This document shows positions 32,407 to 41,776 of a stretch of DNA of 64,000 nt, piece by piece. Position 1 is the stretch's first letter; the number at the start of each line of letters is the position of its first letter. The translations under genes and the position numbers were made by a program. The DNA is from Blastocatellia bacterium (lineage in GTDB: Bacteria > Acidobacteriota > Blastocatellia > UBA7656). The notes below the pieces were generated by a model, which was given only the letters and a program-made list of their open reading frames with translations, did no database searches and had not been told where the DNA came from. Location: the NCBI GenBank assembly GCA_035275065.1, contig DATENM010000061.1, positions 62,001 through 126,000 on the forward strand. Reading direction: 5' to 3'.

Positions 32407-35025
32407 CTAGTGCTTCGCCGAAGCATCCAGGAATTTCACCGCGGCTTCAAGCACATCGTCCCGGCCTTCGCGGATTCCCTTGAGCGTCGGCTCGGCCTTG
32501 ATGTGCGGCTGCACGCCGACGCGCTGCAACTGCCGCCCGTCGGCATGGCTGACGCTGTGGCCTGAAAAGCTGACGTAAATCCCGCCCGGCAGCACCAGGT
32601 TGGTCACGTCGCCGTTCGCGCCGACGGTCGGGCTGCCGATGAAGGTGACGCTGGTCGCCGACTCGAAGAAGAGACAGGTATGCTCGGCCTGGCTGATGGC
32701 GTCGTGGTTAATCAGCATCACGACCTTGCCTTTGTAGATCGCGCCCTTGGCCGGCGGCAACTTCTGCTCGAAGGCGTAATCCGGCGTGCTCCCCTGAAGG
32801 TCTTCGTCTCCGAAGTTCGTCGCCGACTGCAACGGGCGGCGGAAGATGGCGGCGGTGACCCCTTGCTTTTCAGTCAAACGCGGCGCGATCTCCCAGGCCG
32901 TGCCATTCGGGTAGCCGCGCATATCAAAGATGATGGCCGGCGCGCTCATCATCGCGTCCATCGCTTTGTGCGCCTCGACAAGCGGCAGCCGCGCCAGATC
33001 GATGTAACCGTAGCCGCTCGGCAGCATTTGGTAGATCGGCGTCTTGCGCTGGGAAAAGGCGACTCTTTCCATCGGCAGCGTACGGGTCAGCTCGACTTCG
33101 CGAGCCTGGCCATCGGCGCCCTCGACGCGCAAGCGAGCCTTGCTGTCTTTGGCCCCGCGCAGCGCCAACGGGTAAATGTAAGTGTAAGCCGCCTGCGGCG
33201 TCGATAGAGACTTGAGCTTTGTCAGGTAAGCGATGCGCTGCTCGGTCGGCTCACCGTCAATGGCGAGGATGACATCGCCGACCTTGAGTCCAGCGGCCTG
33301 CGCCGCGCCTTCATCAAGCAGTTCTGTGACGGCCAATCTGCCGCCGACCGCGCTCAAGCCGAGCGGCGGCGCGAACAGTCCCAGTTGCTGGTTGAGCGCC
33401 GTCAGCCCTTGCACGAACCCATGCGTGTCCTGAAGCCGCGCCACCATCTCGGCGACCGTCGTTTGATATTCGAGCGCCGATTTGTTTTCGAGAAAGCGCG
33501 GGATGAAGTCAGTCAACACCGTGGCCCACGGCTTGTCGGTCAGGTTCTTGTACGGGGCAAAGTAATTAATCACGTTCCAGAAGCGGAAGAGCGCGAGCAG
33601 GCGATATTCTTCGGCGGGGAAGCTCATATCGGCGTACGGCGCGTCCTTGACGCTGCGCACGACGAGAGGGGCGGACACGGCTGCGGCTGCCGGCTGCTCG
33701 CCGCCCGACGTGTCGAGCGCCGCCATCGCCGCGGCGATCACCTTCTCATCACCGGCGTCATTCGGGACTTGCGCGTCGGCCTGAAAAGTCGCGCCGCCGC
33801 CCGGATGCACAAATTCGGTGGTGCGGACTTTCACGCGGACGCCGTCAGGCAGCATCATCGGATAAACACCGACGCCGGGCGAGCCATTGGCCTTGCCGAC
33901 CTGGACGATGCGGGCACCGGCGGCTTGCAGGCCGCTCAAGAGCGAGATCAGGTCGGGCGTCTTTTCGTCAATGATGACGGCCAGCGGTTTCTTGCTTTGC
34001 GCCTGGCCGCTGATCGCACCCGGCACCGCCGTGATCAGCGACGAAGTATAGCCGCCCGAAGTGTTGCCGCGTTGCGGTGGGTAGCCGCTGTGCATTCGAT
34101 AACGATTCGTGCCGAGCGTGACCGTGCCCTGGACGAGTGCAGGGATCGTACTGTCGAGATAGAAGCCGAGATAAAATGGCGGCAGCTCGGATTCTGAGAT
34201 GCCGCTGTACCGGCAGTCGAGCAGGACGCCTTTTGCTTTGGCGACCTCTTGCATCATCTGCGGCTGATTGGCAAACGCCGCGCGATTGCCGCTGACGAAG
34301 GCGGCGGCCCAGTCGGTGGCCCGAATGATGACGAACCCGTCAACCACGCGGAAGTAGGTCGGCGCTTTCTTCTCGCCGACAGGCGCGGCGACGGCTTGTT
34401 CGACCGCCGGCGGTTCGACCACAGTAGCGGGGTCATTCAAGACCTGAAGCAAATCGCCGATGGCCTGGCGATAGTCGTTCGGCGAGCGCGCGGCTTTGAC
34501 CCGCGGGATGGCCTTGATTAGCGCGGCGTCCCAGTCAACCTCCTTGTAGGCCAGGAAGGGGTGAAAGTATTTGACCACGCCCCACAGCCGGCCCAGCGCC
34601 GCCAGCCGCTCGGTCTGGTACTCCGCGTCGCTCAAGTAGCGGGCGAAGTTGATGCGATACTTGCCCGGCAGGGACTGCGGATCGAGCGCGCGAACTTCGA
34701 TGCGATAGTTGCCCGCCTGCTCGGCGGCGATCACGACCTTCTCGTCGCCTTGCGCCCCGGTCGGCGTGTCCACCTCGAAGAGCCGGTGGCCATCCGGCGC
34801 GCTGACCGCCACCACCACGTCAAGGCCGCGCTGTTCGACGACGACCTCGGCGATCTGGCCGTGCTTCAGGCCGAGCGTGTAAAGCTGGCGCTGTGCCCCC
34901 GTCAGTTGGCGCTCGACCGGGGAGTAGAGCGAAAGCGCCGACGCTTGCTCCTGGGCGCGCGCCGTGATGACGCAGAGGAAAGTGATCAACAGCAAATAAC
35001 TTGGGCGGGCGAGAAGCTTTTTCAT
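32407..35025 (-). CDS. Secreted S41-family peptidase with PDZ domain, duplicated helical domain
   Basis: A C-terminal-processing/tricorn-type serine peptidase of 872 residues. After a signal peptide (SYLLLITFLCVITARAQ) comes a beta domain and the S41 N-terminal helical unit (RLWGVVKYFHPFLAYKEVDW). The same unit recurs at about residue 490 (RFWNVINYFAPYKNLTDKPW). A PDZ domain follows (AAGLKVGDVILAIDGE), then the protease core with the nucleophile segment AISQAEH. The first half resembles a second, decayed copy of the enzyme. The ATG at 35025 has GGAGAGGA upstream. It probably works in the periplasm on unknown proteins. Confidence 0.88.
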   Translation of the reverse strand: MKKLLARPSYLLLITFLCVITARAQEQASALSLYSPVERQLTGAQRQLYTLGLKHGQIAEVVVEQRGLDVVVAVSAPDGHRLFEVDTPTGAQGDEKVVIAAEQAGNYRIEVRALDPQSLPGKYRINFARYLSDAEYQTERLAALGRLWGVVKYFHPFLAYKEVDWDAALIKAIPRVKAARSPNDYRQAIGDLLQVLNDPATVVEPPAVEQAVAAPVGEKKAPTYFRVVDGFVIIRATDWAAAFVSGNRAAFANQPQMMQEVAKAKGVLLDCRYSGISESELPPFYLGFYLDSTIPALVQGTVTLGTNRYRMHSGYPPQRGNTSGGYTSSLITAVPGAISGQAQSKKPLAVIIDEKTPDLISLLSGLQAAGARIVQVGKANGSPGVGVYPMMLPDGVRVKVRTTEFVHPGGGATFQADAQVPNDAGDEKVIAAAMAALDTSGGEQPAAAAVSAPLVVRSVKDAPYADMSFPAEEYRLLALFRFWNVINYFAPYKNLTDKPWATVLTDFIPRFLENKSALEYQTTVAEMVARLQDTHGFVQGLTALNQQLGLFAPPLGLSAVGGRLAVTELLDEGAAQAAGLKVGDVILAIDGEPTEQRIAYLTKLKSLSTPQAAYTYIYPLALRGAKDSKARLRVEGADGQAREVELTRTLPMERVAFSQRKTPIYQMLPSGYGYIDLARLPLVEAHKAMDAMMSAPAIIFDMRGYPNGTAWEIAPRLTEKQGVTAAIFRRPLQSATNFGDEDLQGSTPDYAFEQKLPPAKGAIYKGKVVMLINHDAISQAEHTCLFFESATSVTFIGSPTVGANGDVTNLVLPGGIYVSFSGHSVSHADGRQLQRVGVQPHIKAEPTLKGIREGRDDVLEAAVKFLDASAKH

Positions 35026-35060
35026 GGCGTCCTCTCCTTGTGTGCGCAAAGCGGTGGCCC

Positions 35061-35564
35061 TCAAGCCTCTTTAGCGAGCTTATCGATGTAAACCAGATAG
35101 TCGGTCGTCACCGCTTCGGCTCCGAGCTGTCTGACCATCGCCGTGACCTGGCCGCGATGATACGACGAGTGATTGACGACGTGCTGCATGATCTGCCCCA
35201 GCGGGTACGCCCATTGCTCGCCACGGGTGTTGGTATAGGCGATGACGCGCTGCAAGCTCTCGTCGGTCTGCTCGTCAATCAAGTTCTGCTGATCCTGCTC
35301 GACCTCGGCCCAACGGCTTCGCAGCGCGGCAAGCTCGGCGAAATCGTTCGGATCAAACATAGCTTTCGGAGAGACGCCCCGGCAGCGCATCAGCCATACC
35401 CATTCCGCCGCCAGTGTGTGGGTCAGCGTTGCTTGCACCGAATGGTGGCTGGTCGATAAATCTTCCGCCAGTTGCCGCAGCGTCAGGCGCGAGGCGACGT
35501 CCAGCATCCGGGCGTTGGCCCAGCGGTTATAAGCGAGCAGCAATTGAATGTCTTTCTTGGTCAT
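35061..35564 (-). CDS. DinB-family metal-binding protein
   Basis: A four-helix-bundle protein of 167 residues. The three-histidine metal site of DinB/YfiT proteins is visible: His in STSHHSVQATLTH and two in QHVVNHSSYHRGQ. The family includes thiol-dependent transferases and many proteins of unknown role; nothing here points to a specific reaction. It lies 20 bp downstream of the amidohydrolase gene and 35 bp upstream of the S41 gene start, all on the minus strand, so the three could be one operon. Confidence 0.9.
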   Translation of the reverse strand: MTKKDIQLLLAYNRWANARMLDVASRLTLRQLAEDLSTSHHSVQATLTHTLAAEWVWLMRCRGVSPKAMFDPNDFAELAALRSRWAEVEQDQQNLIDEQTDESLQRVIAYTNTRGEQWAYPLGQIMQHVVNHSSYHRGQVTAMVRQLGAEAVTTDYLVYIDKLAKEA

Positions 35565-35584
35565 CGCAATCCCTCAATCATCGA

Positions 35585-36862
35585 TCAAGGCTGCACGCCG
35601 GCGTAAGCCGGAATGGCGCCGCGCGCGACGTGCTTGTAAACCACGCCGCCCTTCATGACAAAGACGACGCGGCGCACCGCCGTGATCTCTTTCAACGGGT
35701 CGCCGTCGAGCGCGATGATGTCGGCCTGCAAGCCGGGGGCAATCGCGCCGATCTGATCGCTCAGGCCGAGCGCTTCGGCGGCGAGCGCGTTGGCCGAGAC
35801 CATTGCCGCCATGGGAGCGACGCCGCCGTCACGAACGCGATCAATAAACTCTTCGGCGTTGCGCCCATGCGCGCCGGCCACCGCGTCTGTGCCGAAGACC
35901 ATCTTCAGCCCCGGCACTCTGGCCGCGCGCCGCATCAGCTCGTGATTCATCGGCAGAATCTTCTCGAAGACATCAAAGCCTTCCAGAGTTTTGGGGTAGT
36001 AGGGGCTGCCGACATATTTTTCCTTGTTCAGAATATAGTTTTCAAGCAGCAGCCCGGCCTGCGGGTCGAAATAGGTTCCCCGCGCGGCCATCAATTTCAA
36101 ATCGTCGTCGGTCGCCCCCAACCCATGCTCGACCTGCGTGCAGCCGGCAAGCGTCGCGCCGCGCACGGCATCTCTGTAAGCATGCACGAGCGTGCGCAGG
36201 CCCTGCTTGCGGGCTTCGTCGCAGGCGGCATTCAGTTGCTCCTGCGACATGGTCATAGAGCCCTGGAGCATGCCGCCGGCGGCAAAAATTTTAATCAAGT
36301 CGGCGCCGGCTTCTTTCTGTTTGCGGACGTAGGCGCGGATTTCATCCGGCGTCCCTGTCTGCTCGCCGCGCCCGATGAGCGGTTCGACAGCCGTGAGCAG
36401 GCGCGGGCCGGGCAGCATTCCCCTGGCGATGGCTTCGCGCAGCGGCAGGTCTGTGGGCGAGCCGGGACTTTGTATGGTCGTGAAGCCTGCCATCAGCGTC
36501 AGCCAGGCGTTCGACGCCGAGCGATACGCCGCCTCTTGAGTGGTTTCGGCCATGCCGACATTCTTGCCGTCTTTGCCGAAGCTCCAGGTGATATGCGCGT
36601 GCGCGTCAATCCAGCCGGGCAACACCGTCAGGCCACGCAAGTCGTAATCTACGGGGCCGGCCTTCGGGTCAATGGCGACGATCTTCGCGCCTTCGATGAC
36701 AATGCGCGTGTCGCGCAGCACGCCGCCCCGGCCATCAAGCACCGTGCTTGCGGCAATGACGATACGCTTGCCCGATGCCGGCGTCTGTGAAGAGACGGTC
36801 TGCGCTCTGGCGCTGATGCTAAGAAGACCAATGATGCACAGAATGAACTTTGCGGCCCGCAT
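35585..36862 (-). CDS. Secreted amidohydrolase, imidazolonepropionase-like
   Basis: A metal-dependent amidohydrolase-superfamily enzyme of 425 residues, with a signal peptide (FILCIIGLLSISARAQ). Metal motifs are DAHAHIT (HxH), LIKIFAAGG (lysine that is often carbamylated), TLVHAYRD, QVEHGLG and FGTDAVAGAHGRN. C-terminal SANALAAEALGLSDQIGAIAPGLQADI is the usual closing segment. The relatives are prolidase-like or imidazolonepropionase-like enzymes of Acidobacteria; the substrate is unknown. The ATG at 36862 has AGGAGGAG upstream. Confidence 0.9.
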   Translation of the reverse strand: MRAAKFILCIIGLLSISARAQTVSSQTPASGKRIVIAASTVLDGRGGVLRDTRIVIEGAKIVAIDPKAGPVDYDLRGLTVLPGWIDAHAHITWSFGKDGKNVGMAETTQEAAYRSASNAWLTLMAGFTTIQSPGSPTDLPLREAIARGMLPGPRLLTAVEPLIGRGEQTGTPDEIRAYVRKQKEAGADLIKIFAAGGMLQGSMTMSQEQLNAACDEARKQGLRTLVHAYRDAVRGATLAGCTQVEHGLGATDDDLKLMAARGTYFDPQAGLLLENYILNKEKYVGSPYYPKTLEGFDVFEKILPMNHELMRRAARVPGLKMVFGTDAVAGAHGRNAEEFIDRVRDGGVAPMAAMVSANALAAEALGLSDQIGAIAPGLQADIIALDGDPLKEITAVRRVVFVMKGGVVYKHVARGAIPAYAGVQP

Positions 36863-36901
36863 GCTTGCTCCTCCTAGAGCCGTTTTCGATTGGGTTGCCA
36901 G

Positions 36902-36955
36902 GTAGCGCAAGCTGTTAGCTTGCGCGAGTCCTCGCAATCTCACCGATTGCGCTAC
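36902..36955. repeat. REP-like palindrome, hybrid arms
   Basis: The left arm is GTAGCGCAAGCTGTTAGCTT and onward, as in the elements at 17115 and 28025. The right arm carries a different middle (TCTCACCGATTGCGCTAC), so only the ends pair well. It lies upstream of the amidohydrolase gene. It may be a diverged or recombined copy. Confidence 0.65.
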
Positions 36956-37147
36956 AAGGCAAAGGCACCGCCCTGAGGTTGCCGGAATAGCTTATTCCCT
37001 GGATTTCAGTTTTGCCAGCCGCCCGCCGTCACCTTTCAACAGGTTGGCCGGCGCAACGAAGGCGGGTGCAGAGCGACATCGCGAGGCGCGAAAACATCGT
37101 GAGCTTTCTGCTCAAGGCGTATGGGCTCGCCCTGATCTCGACCCTCA

Positions 37148-38311
37148 TCAGCAACTGAGTTTTTGCAGGCTCTCCTTGATCTGGTGAATCGCATCCTCGA
37201 ACTGCTTTTCCGCGATGGCGTAGGTGATGCGCAGGTGCCCGGGCGTGCCGCACAGGCTGCCGGCGACGACGAGGACGTTGGCGTCCTGCAACAGGTAATC
37301 CACCAGGTCCACATCGCTGCGGATCAATCTGCCGCCCTCGGTTCGGCAGCCGATGTAATGCTCGATGTTCCAGAAGAAGAAATAGGCCGCCTGCGGCGTG
37401 ATGTACGAGGTGTGCGGGACCGTGTCCAATAGCTCAATCGCCTTCGCCCGCCGCGCCTTCAGGGCCTCGACGATTGGCGAGATGATCTCGTCCTTGGCTT
37501 CGAGCGCGGCTAACGCCCCGCGTTGCAAAAACTCGTTGACGCCCGACGTGGCATAGTTCTGCTTCTGGAGATAAATGTCGGCCCACATGGGATGCGCCGC
37601 GACGAACCCGACCCGCAAGCCCGACATCGCGTAGTTCTTCGACAGGCTGTTGACCAACAACACCCGGTCGCGCATTTTGGGCCAACTGCTAATGCTCGGA
37701 CAGGTTTTCTCATCCATCAAAACGAGGTTGTAAACTTCGTCAGAGACGACCAGCAGACGCGGATGGTCCATCAGCACTTTGACCAGCGCGTCCATCTCTT
37801 CGCGCGTGTAGACCGTCCCGGTCGGATTATTCGGGTTGGTCAGGATCAGCACACGGCTCTTCCAGCTAATGCTTTGCGCCAGCCGTCGCGGCGTCAGCTT
37901 AAAATCGTCTTCGGCACTTGTCTCGATGATCTTGAGGCGGCCTCGACCCTGCGCGACGATGTTGGGGAAGGCGAACCAGAACGGCGCGGGGATCAATACC
38001 TCCTCGTCGCCGATGATGGTATCAAGGATGTTGTATAACGCCTGCGAAGCGCCGTAAGTAATAATGATGCCTTCTTCCGAGTAGCCATACTCCCTGGCGA
38101 CCTTCTTTCGCAGGTCTTCGATGCCGCGCGTCGGCGGGTAAGAGAGTTGTTCTTTGCTTGCTTCGACCGCTTTGATAATTGCCTGGCGCACCTTCTCGTT
38201 TACCGGAAAGGGCGGCGCGCCGGTGTTGAGCGGTGTCGGCTTGGTGTCGAAATGCTTCGTGCTTTCCGGGGCTTGCGGCAGCGAATAGAGGCGGGCGGGA
38301 GTCTGTGTCAT
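37148..38311 (-). CDS. Class I/II PLP-dependent aminotransferase
   Basis: A fold-type I aminotransferase of 387 residues. The PLP-binding lysine lies in SLSKNYAMSGLRVG. ITYGASQALYN, NPNNPTGTVY and VSDEVYNLVL are the other cofactor motifs, and a C-terminal Arg in GHLRITYA binds the substrate carboxylate. It is similar to aspartate/aromatic aminotransferases, but the specific amino acid cannot be fixed. The ATG at 38311 lies after AAAGGTAG. Flanking genes are not related to its pathway. Confidence 0.93.
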   Translation of the reverse strand: MTQTPARLYSLPQAPESTKHFDTKPTPLNTGAPPFPVNEKVRQAIIKAVEASKEQLSYPPTRGIEDLRKKVAREYGYSEEGIIITYGASQALYNILDTIIGDEEVLIPAPFWFAFPNIVAQGRGRLKIIETSAEDDFKLTPRRLAQSISWKSRVLILTNPNNPTGTVYTREEMDALVKVLMDHPRLLVVSDEVYNLVLMDEKTCPSISSWPKMRDRVLLVNSLSKNYAMSGLRVGFVAAHPMWADIYLQKQNYATSGVNEFLQRGALAALEAKDEIISPIVEALKARRAKAIELLDTVPHTSYITPQAAYFFFWNIEHYIGCRTEGGRLIRSDVDLVDYLLQDANVLVVAGSLCGTPGHLRITYAIAEKQFEDAIHQIKESLQKLSC

Positions 38312-38476
38312 AGGAATCTACCTTTCGATGAAGGATTCTAAATCAGATGGCATAGTTCAACGCCAAACCCGGATATGCATATACCATTCGACACCTCAAA
38401 GCAAGGTGACAGTCACCACAATAAGCGATCCGTGAGAATAAAGAGTGAGTCCGGGTCGCGGGCCTTCCATGCGCCG

Positions 38477-39886
38477 CTAGCGCGCGTACAGACTGATGAC
38501 GCGCTCGATGGCGCGGCGGCAGACGGCGCAGAACGCCTGGCTGCGCGTGAACATGATGCAATCGACTTCGGGCCGATAATAGCCTTTCGCCTCGTACATC
38601 GCGCCCTCGAAAGCGCCGACCTTGCCGGCATATTTTTCCGACCCGAAGAGCTTCACTTCAAAGACGCGGTTCTCGCGGAAGAGGGCTTCCATCTCGGCTT
38701 CCGGGCGATTCTCGGCGCGAATCTGTGCCCGCCGCTTGCCGTATTCGCGCGAATGCTGCTCGTACTCTTCTTTCTTCCACGGCGTTGGGATCGGCGTCCC
38801 CGGCTCGACCAGGTCTTTCCATTTCAGGCTCGCCGGGTCGAGCAGCGCCGTGACGTTCGGCTCCCACGGCTCGACTTTCACGTCGGGCGTCGTGTAAGCC
38901 ACGGGCGAGGTGTAATACTCGTCGGCCAACCCTGCGAAGTGATGGCCGAACTCGTGAACGAAGATGTAGGGCGCTTGCTCGCTGTCGGCGGCCACCGTGC
39001 TATAGAGGTTAAAGATGCCACCGCCGCCATAGGTCCGCGTGTTGGTGATGATCTCGATGAACTCGTAAGGCGCGAACTGCGCCACGGTGCGCAGTTCGCG
39101 GTTGTCAAAGGTCAACACGTAGCGCTCGGAGCCGAACGCGTCATAGCTCGTGCCCAGCGGCGAGGCGCGATGAATGCCGGTCGAGGGCCGCGAGATGCCC
39201 GACTCCGGAGCCGGCGGGCAGAGCGCCCAGACGTTGAAATCTTTGCGATGCTCTTTGTACGGTGAAGTCGCAAACAGAATGGCAAGCAATCGCCGCACAT
39301 CCTTCTCGAACTTGCCGCGCTCCGCCGCCGTGTAACCGTCGCCTAGAATCAAGAAATCAACTTTAGTCGCCGGGTCGCCGTTCTTTTCAATCTCGATCAG
39401 CGGCGCCGGCGCCGGCGCCGTTGCCGGGTCAATGAACATGTCTTTCGGGTCAACGACCAGCGACCAGACTTCGCGGAAGGCGTTCGCGGCGTCACGCTTC
39501 TTCAATACCACCTGCACCGATGACGCAGGCGACGGGAAGCGCAGCGATTCGTGAAAGGTGCGATTCATCGCCTTGGCTTCGTCGGTCGTCTCCCACTCGC
39601 CGTAGACCGAGGCGAAGCCGCGCGAGTAGAGCAAACGGTTGGTCGCGCGGTCGCGGACTTCAAAGATGTACCTGCCGAGGTTGGTCTCATCAATCGTCTT
39701 CTGCGGGTCGCCGGGCCAGGCGAGCGGCTCGACGACGACGCGATCAAGGCTGAAGAGTTCCTGCGTCGCATTGCCGGTGTGATAGTAATCCACACGCATG
39801 GTGCGCGGCGTCTGGGCCGCCGCGTTGACGCTGAAGTGTGACACGACCAACAGGAGGGCGAGCGCAATGAAAGCCGTCTTTATCAT
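38477..39886 (-). CDS. Secreted peptidase M64 (IgA peptidase family)
   Basis: A zinc metallopeptidase of 469 residues. After a signal peptide (FIALALLLVVSHFSVNAAAQ) and an N-terminal beta domain, the M64 catalytic domain starts at VDFLILGDGYTAAE. The zinc site is FVHEFGHHFAGLADEY, an HExxH motif followed by a downstream acidic ligand. C-terminal CIMFTRSQAFCAVCRRAI closes the domain with conserved Cys. M64 includes a Clostridium IgA protease, but in soil bacteria the substrate is not known. The ATG at 39886 is preferred to a longer frame from 39931. Confidence 0.92.
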   Translation of the reverse strand: MIKTAFIALALLLVVSHFSVNAAAQTPRTMRVDYYHTGNATQELFSLDRVVVEPLAWPGDPQKTIDETNLGRYIFEVRDRATNRLLYSRGFASVYGEWETTDEAKAMNRTFHESLRFPSPASSVQVVLKKRDAANAFREVWSLVVDPKDMFIDPATAPAPAPLIEIEKNGDPATKVDFLILGDGYTAAERGKFEKDVRRLLAILFATSPYKEHRKDFNVWALCPPAPESGISRPSTGIHRASPLGTSYDAFGSERYVLTFDNRELRTVAQFAPYEFIEIITNTRTYGGGGIFNLYSTVAADSEQAPYIFVHEFGHHFAGLADEYYTSPVAYTTPDVKVEPWEPNVTALLDPASLKWKDLVEPGTPIPTPWKKEEYEQHSREYGKRRAQIRAENRPEAEMEALFRENRVFEVKLFGSEKYAGKVGAFEGAMYEAKGYYRPEVDCIMFTRSQAFCAVCRRAIERVISLYAR

Positions 39887-40004
39887 GGCGACGATTTTAT
39901 CAGCACAGAGCCGATTCGCCCATCGCCGCACAAACGGGTTGAGGGAAGAAAAATCAGACGAGCGGCGTCTAAGAGATGAATAACTTTAAGAGGAGACGAG
40001 CCAC

Positions 40005-41132
40005 ATGACGAACAGGGTAAAACGCAGTCTATTGCTTCCTTTGCTGATTGGCTTGCTCGCTTGCACGAGCGCCGGTCATTTGCACAATCCTGCCATGGCT
40101 GACGGAGCGATCACGCTCGCCGCCGGCATGAGCGAGGCGCGCTCAGGCCACACCGCAACGCTGTTGCCGAGCGGTGATGTGCTGATCGCCGGCGGCATGA
40201 ACGGCAACGATAAATACTTCGCCAATTGTGAAATCTATTCGCCGGCAGCCAGCCGCTTCACTGCCGCCCCGAGCATGAGCACGACGCGCGTCGGCCACAC
40301 GGCGACGCTGCTCGCAAACGGCAAAGTCTTGATTGCCGGCGGCTACAATGGCGACTACCTTCAGAGCGCCGAACTTTACGACCCGCAGACGCGCCAGTTC
40401 ACGCCGACCGGGCGACTGACCATGCCGCGCAGCGAGCAAGTGGCCGTGCGCCTCAACAATGGCAAGGTGCTGCTCATCGGCGGCGTCAGCACGGGGTATT
40501 CCTTCCTAGCCAGCGCCGAGATTTATGACCCGGCGACCGGCCGCTTCACACCCACCGGCCATCTGACGACGGCGCGCGAAGGCCACACTGCCACCTTGCT
40601 CAAGGATGGCAAAGTACTCGTCACCGGCGGCCATAAAGACCGCCGCGAGGCGATGACGGTTTATGCGAGCGCCGAAGTCTACGACCCGGCGCGTGGTGTT
40701 TTTACAGCGACCGGCAACCTGACGATCCCCCGACATAAACACGCCGCGGCGTTATTGTCGGACGGTCGTGTGCTGATCGTCGGCGGCTCGGATCAGCGTG
40801 ATCGGCGCGGCCAGTATGACAGCGCCGAGTTGTACGACGCGGAGAGCGGCACATTCAAAGCCGCGGGCCACATGCAGGAGCCGCGCTACAAGATCGTCAG
40901 CGCCATTGCCACGCTGAAAGATGGCAGAGTCTTGATTGCCGGCGGCGCCGAGCATGCGGAAGTGTATGATCCGGCGGCCCGGACGTTTCGCGCTGTCGGC
41001 GGCCAGTTCGATACGGCACACTTCTTTGCCGCGGCGACCTTGCTACAAGATGGGCGAGTGCTCATCACCGGCGGCTATAACGATCACGGTACGGCGAGCG
41101 AGCGTGTCTGGACATATCAGGCAGGCGGGTAG
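40005..41132 (+). CDS. Kelch-repeat propeller lipoprotein
   Basis: A signal sequence ending LLIGLLACTS fits a lipobox, so the protein is likely anchored to a membrane. It contains six or seven kelch-type blades with the repeated signature GHTATLLxxGKVLIAGG and SAELYDPxTxxFTPTG, as in galactose-oxidase-like propellers. No copper-binding cysteine/tyrosine set is evident, so this is probably a binding protein. GAGACGAGCCAC precedes the ATG at 40005, a weak ribosome site with AAGAGGAG slightly further up. Confidence 0.9.
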   Translation: MTNRVKRSLLLPLLIGLLACTSAGHLHNPAMADGAITLAAGMSEARSGHTATLLPSGDVLIAGGMNGNDKYFANCEIYSPAASRFTAAPSMSTTRVGHTATLLANGKVLIAGGYNGDYLQSAELYDPQTRQFTPTGRLTMPRSEQVAVRLNNGKVLLIGGVSTGYSFLASAEIYDPATGRFTPTGHLTTAREGHTATLLKDGKVLVTGGHKDRREAMTVYASAEVYDPARGVFTATGNLTIPRHKHAAALLSDGRVLIVGGSDQRDRRGQYDSAELYDAESGTFKAAGHMQEPRYKIVSAIATLKDGRVLIAGGAEHAEVYDPAARTFRAVGGQFDTAHFFAAATLLQDGRVLITGGYNDHGTASERVWTYQAGG

Positions 41133-41344
41133 TGATTTCGCCGCTAACGAAATCAGCGGTGAGCTGGCGCAGTGGCTTGTCTGATTCCAAATTCGAGGGC
41201 ACCCATTTGGAATCGACCTGCCGCTGCGCCAGCTTGATGTTCGAACCATCTCACCTGTGACATCGCATGTCGCCATAGTCCGCTAACCGGCTATGTGATT
41301 CATGCGACAAAGCACATCCATGAACTCTACGCGCGGCGTCGGGC

Positions 41345-41530
41345 TTAGAACCTGACGACGCCGAGCAGATAAAGCAGTAAGAGAATCCCCAGAACCACCA
41401 GCAAGATATGCGAGCCGCCGCCCCACAGCGGATAGCGGTTATAGCGCGTCGTGTACGCCGGATAGTAACGCGGCCCGCTCCAACTGAATAACCAGATCAC
41501 TGCCAGAATAACCAATAACCATATCAACAT
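41345..41530 (-). CDS. Small membrane protein (DUF3309-like)
   Basis: A 61-residue protein with two hydrophobic helices (LIWLLVILAVIWLFSW and ILLVVLGILLLLYLLGVV) flanking a short loop rich in Tyr, Arg and Gly. Size and layout resemble DUF3309 proteins, whose role is unknown. GAGGTGAACGGCG upstream of the ATG supports translation. Confidence 0.7.
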   Translation of the reverse strand: MLIWLLVILAVIWLFSWSGPRYYPAYTTRYNRYPLWGGGSHILLVVLGILLLLYLLGVVRF

Positions 41531-41776
41531 CGCCGTTCACCTCGTTGAAGTAGTTGATCGCCTTGCTATCGCCCGCTCACTTGCGGCGTCCCTACGAACA
41601 ATGAGTCTGCAATCCCGATGCCAGTCAGAGCGCCGCTTGATCGTTTGTCTTTCATACGCCGAGCCCGCGCGCTACAAAAGTTAGGCTGTATGATGGTGGC
41701 TGAATACAATCCACCTTGCTCGAATGGATTGACCGCTGCGGAATGGCTACCCTAGTATTTTTACGAGCCCCGATGG

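Noticed and set aside
37069..37158. Short frame ending ENIVSFLLKAYGLALISTLISN, overlapping the aminotransferase end
   Set aside because: It could be the remnant of a membrane-protein gene, but 29 residues without a start are too little to support it.
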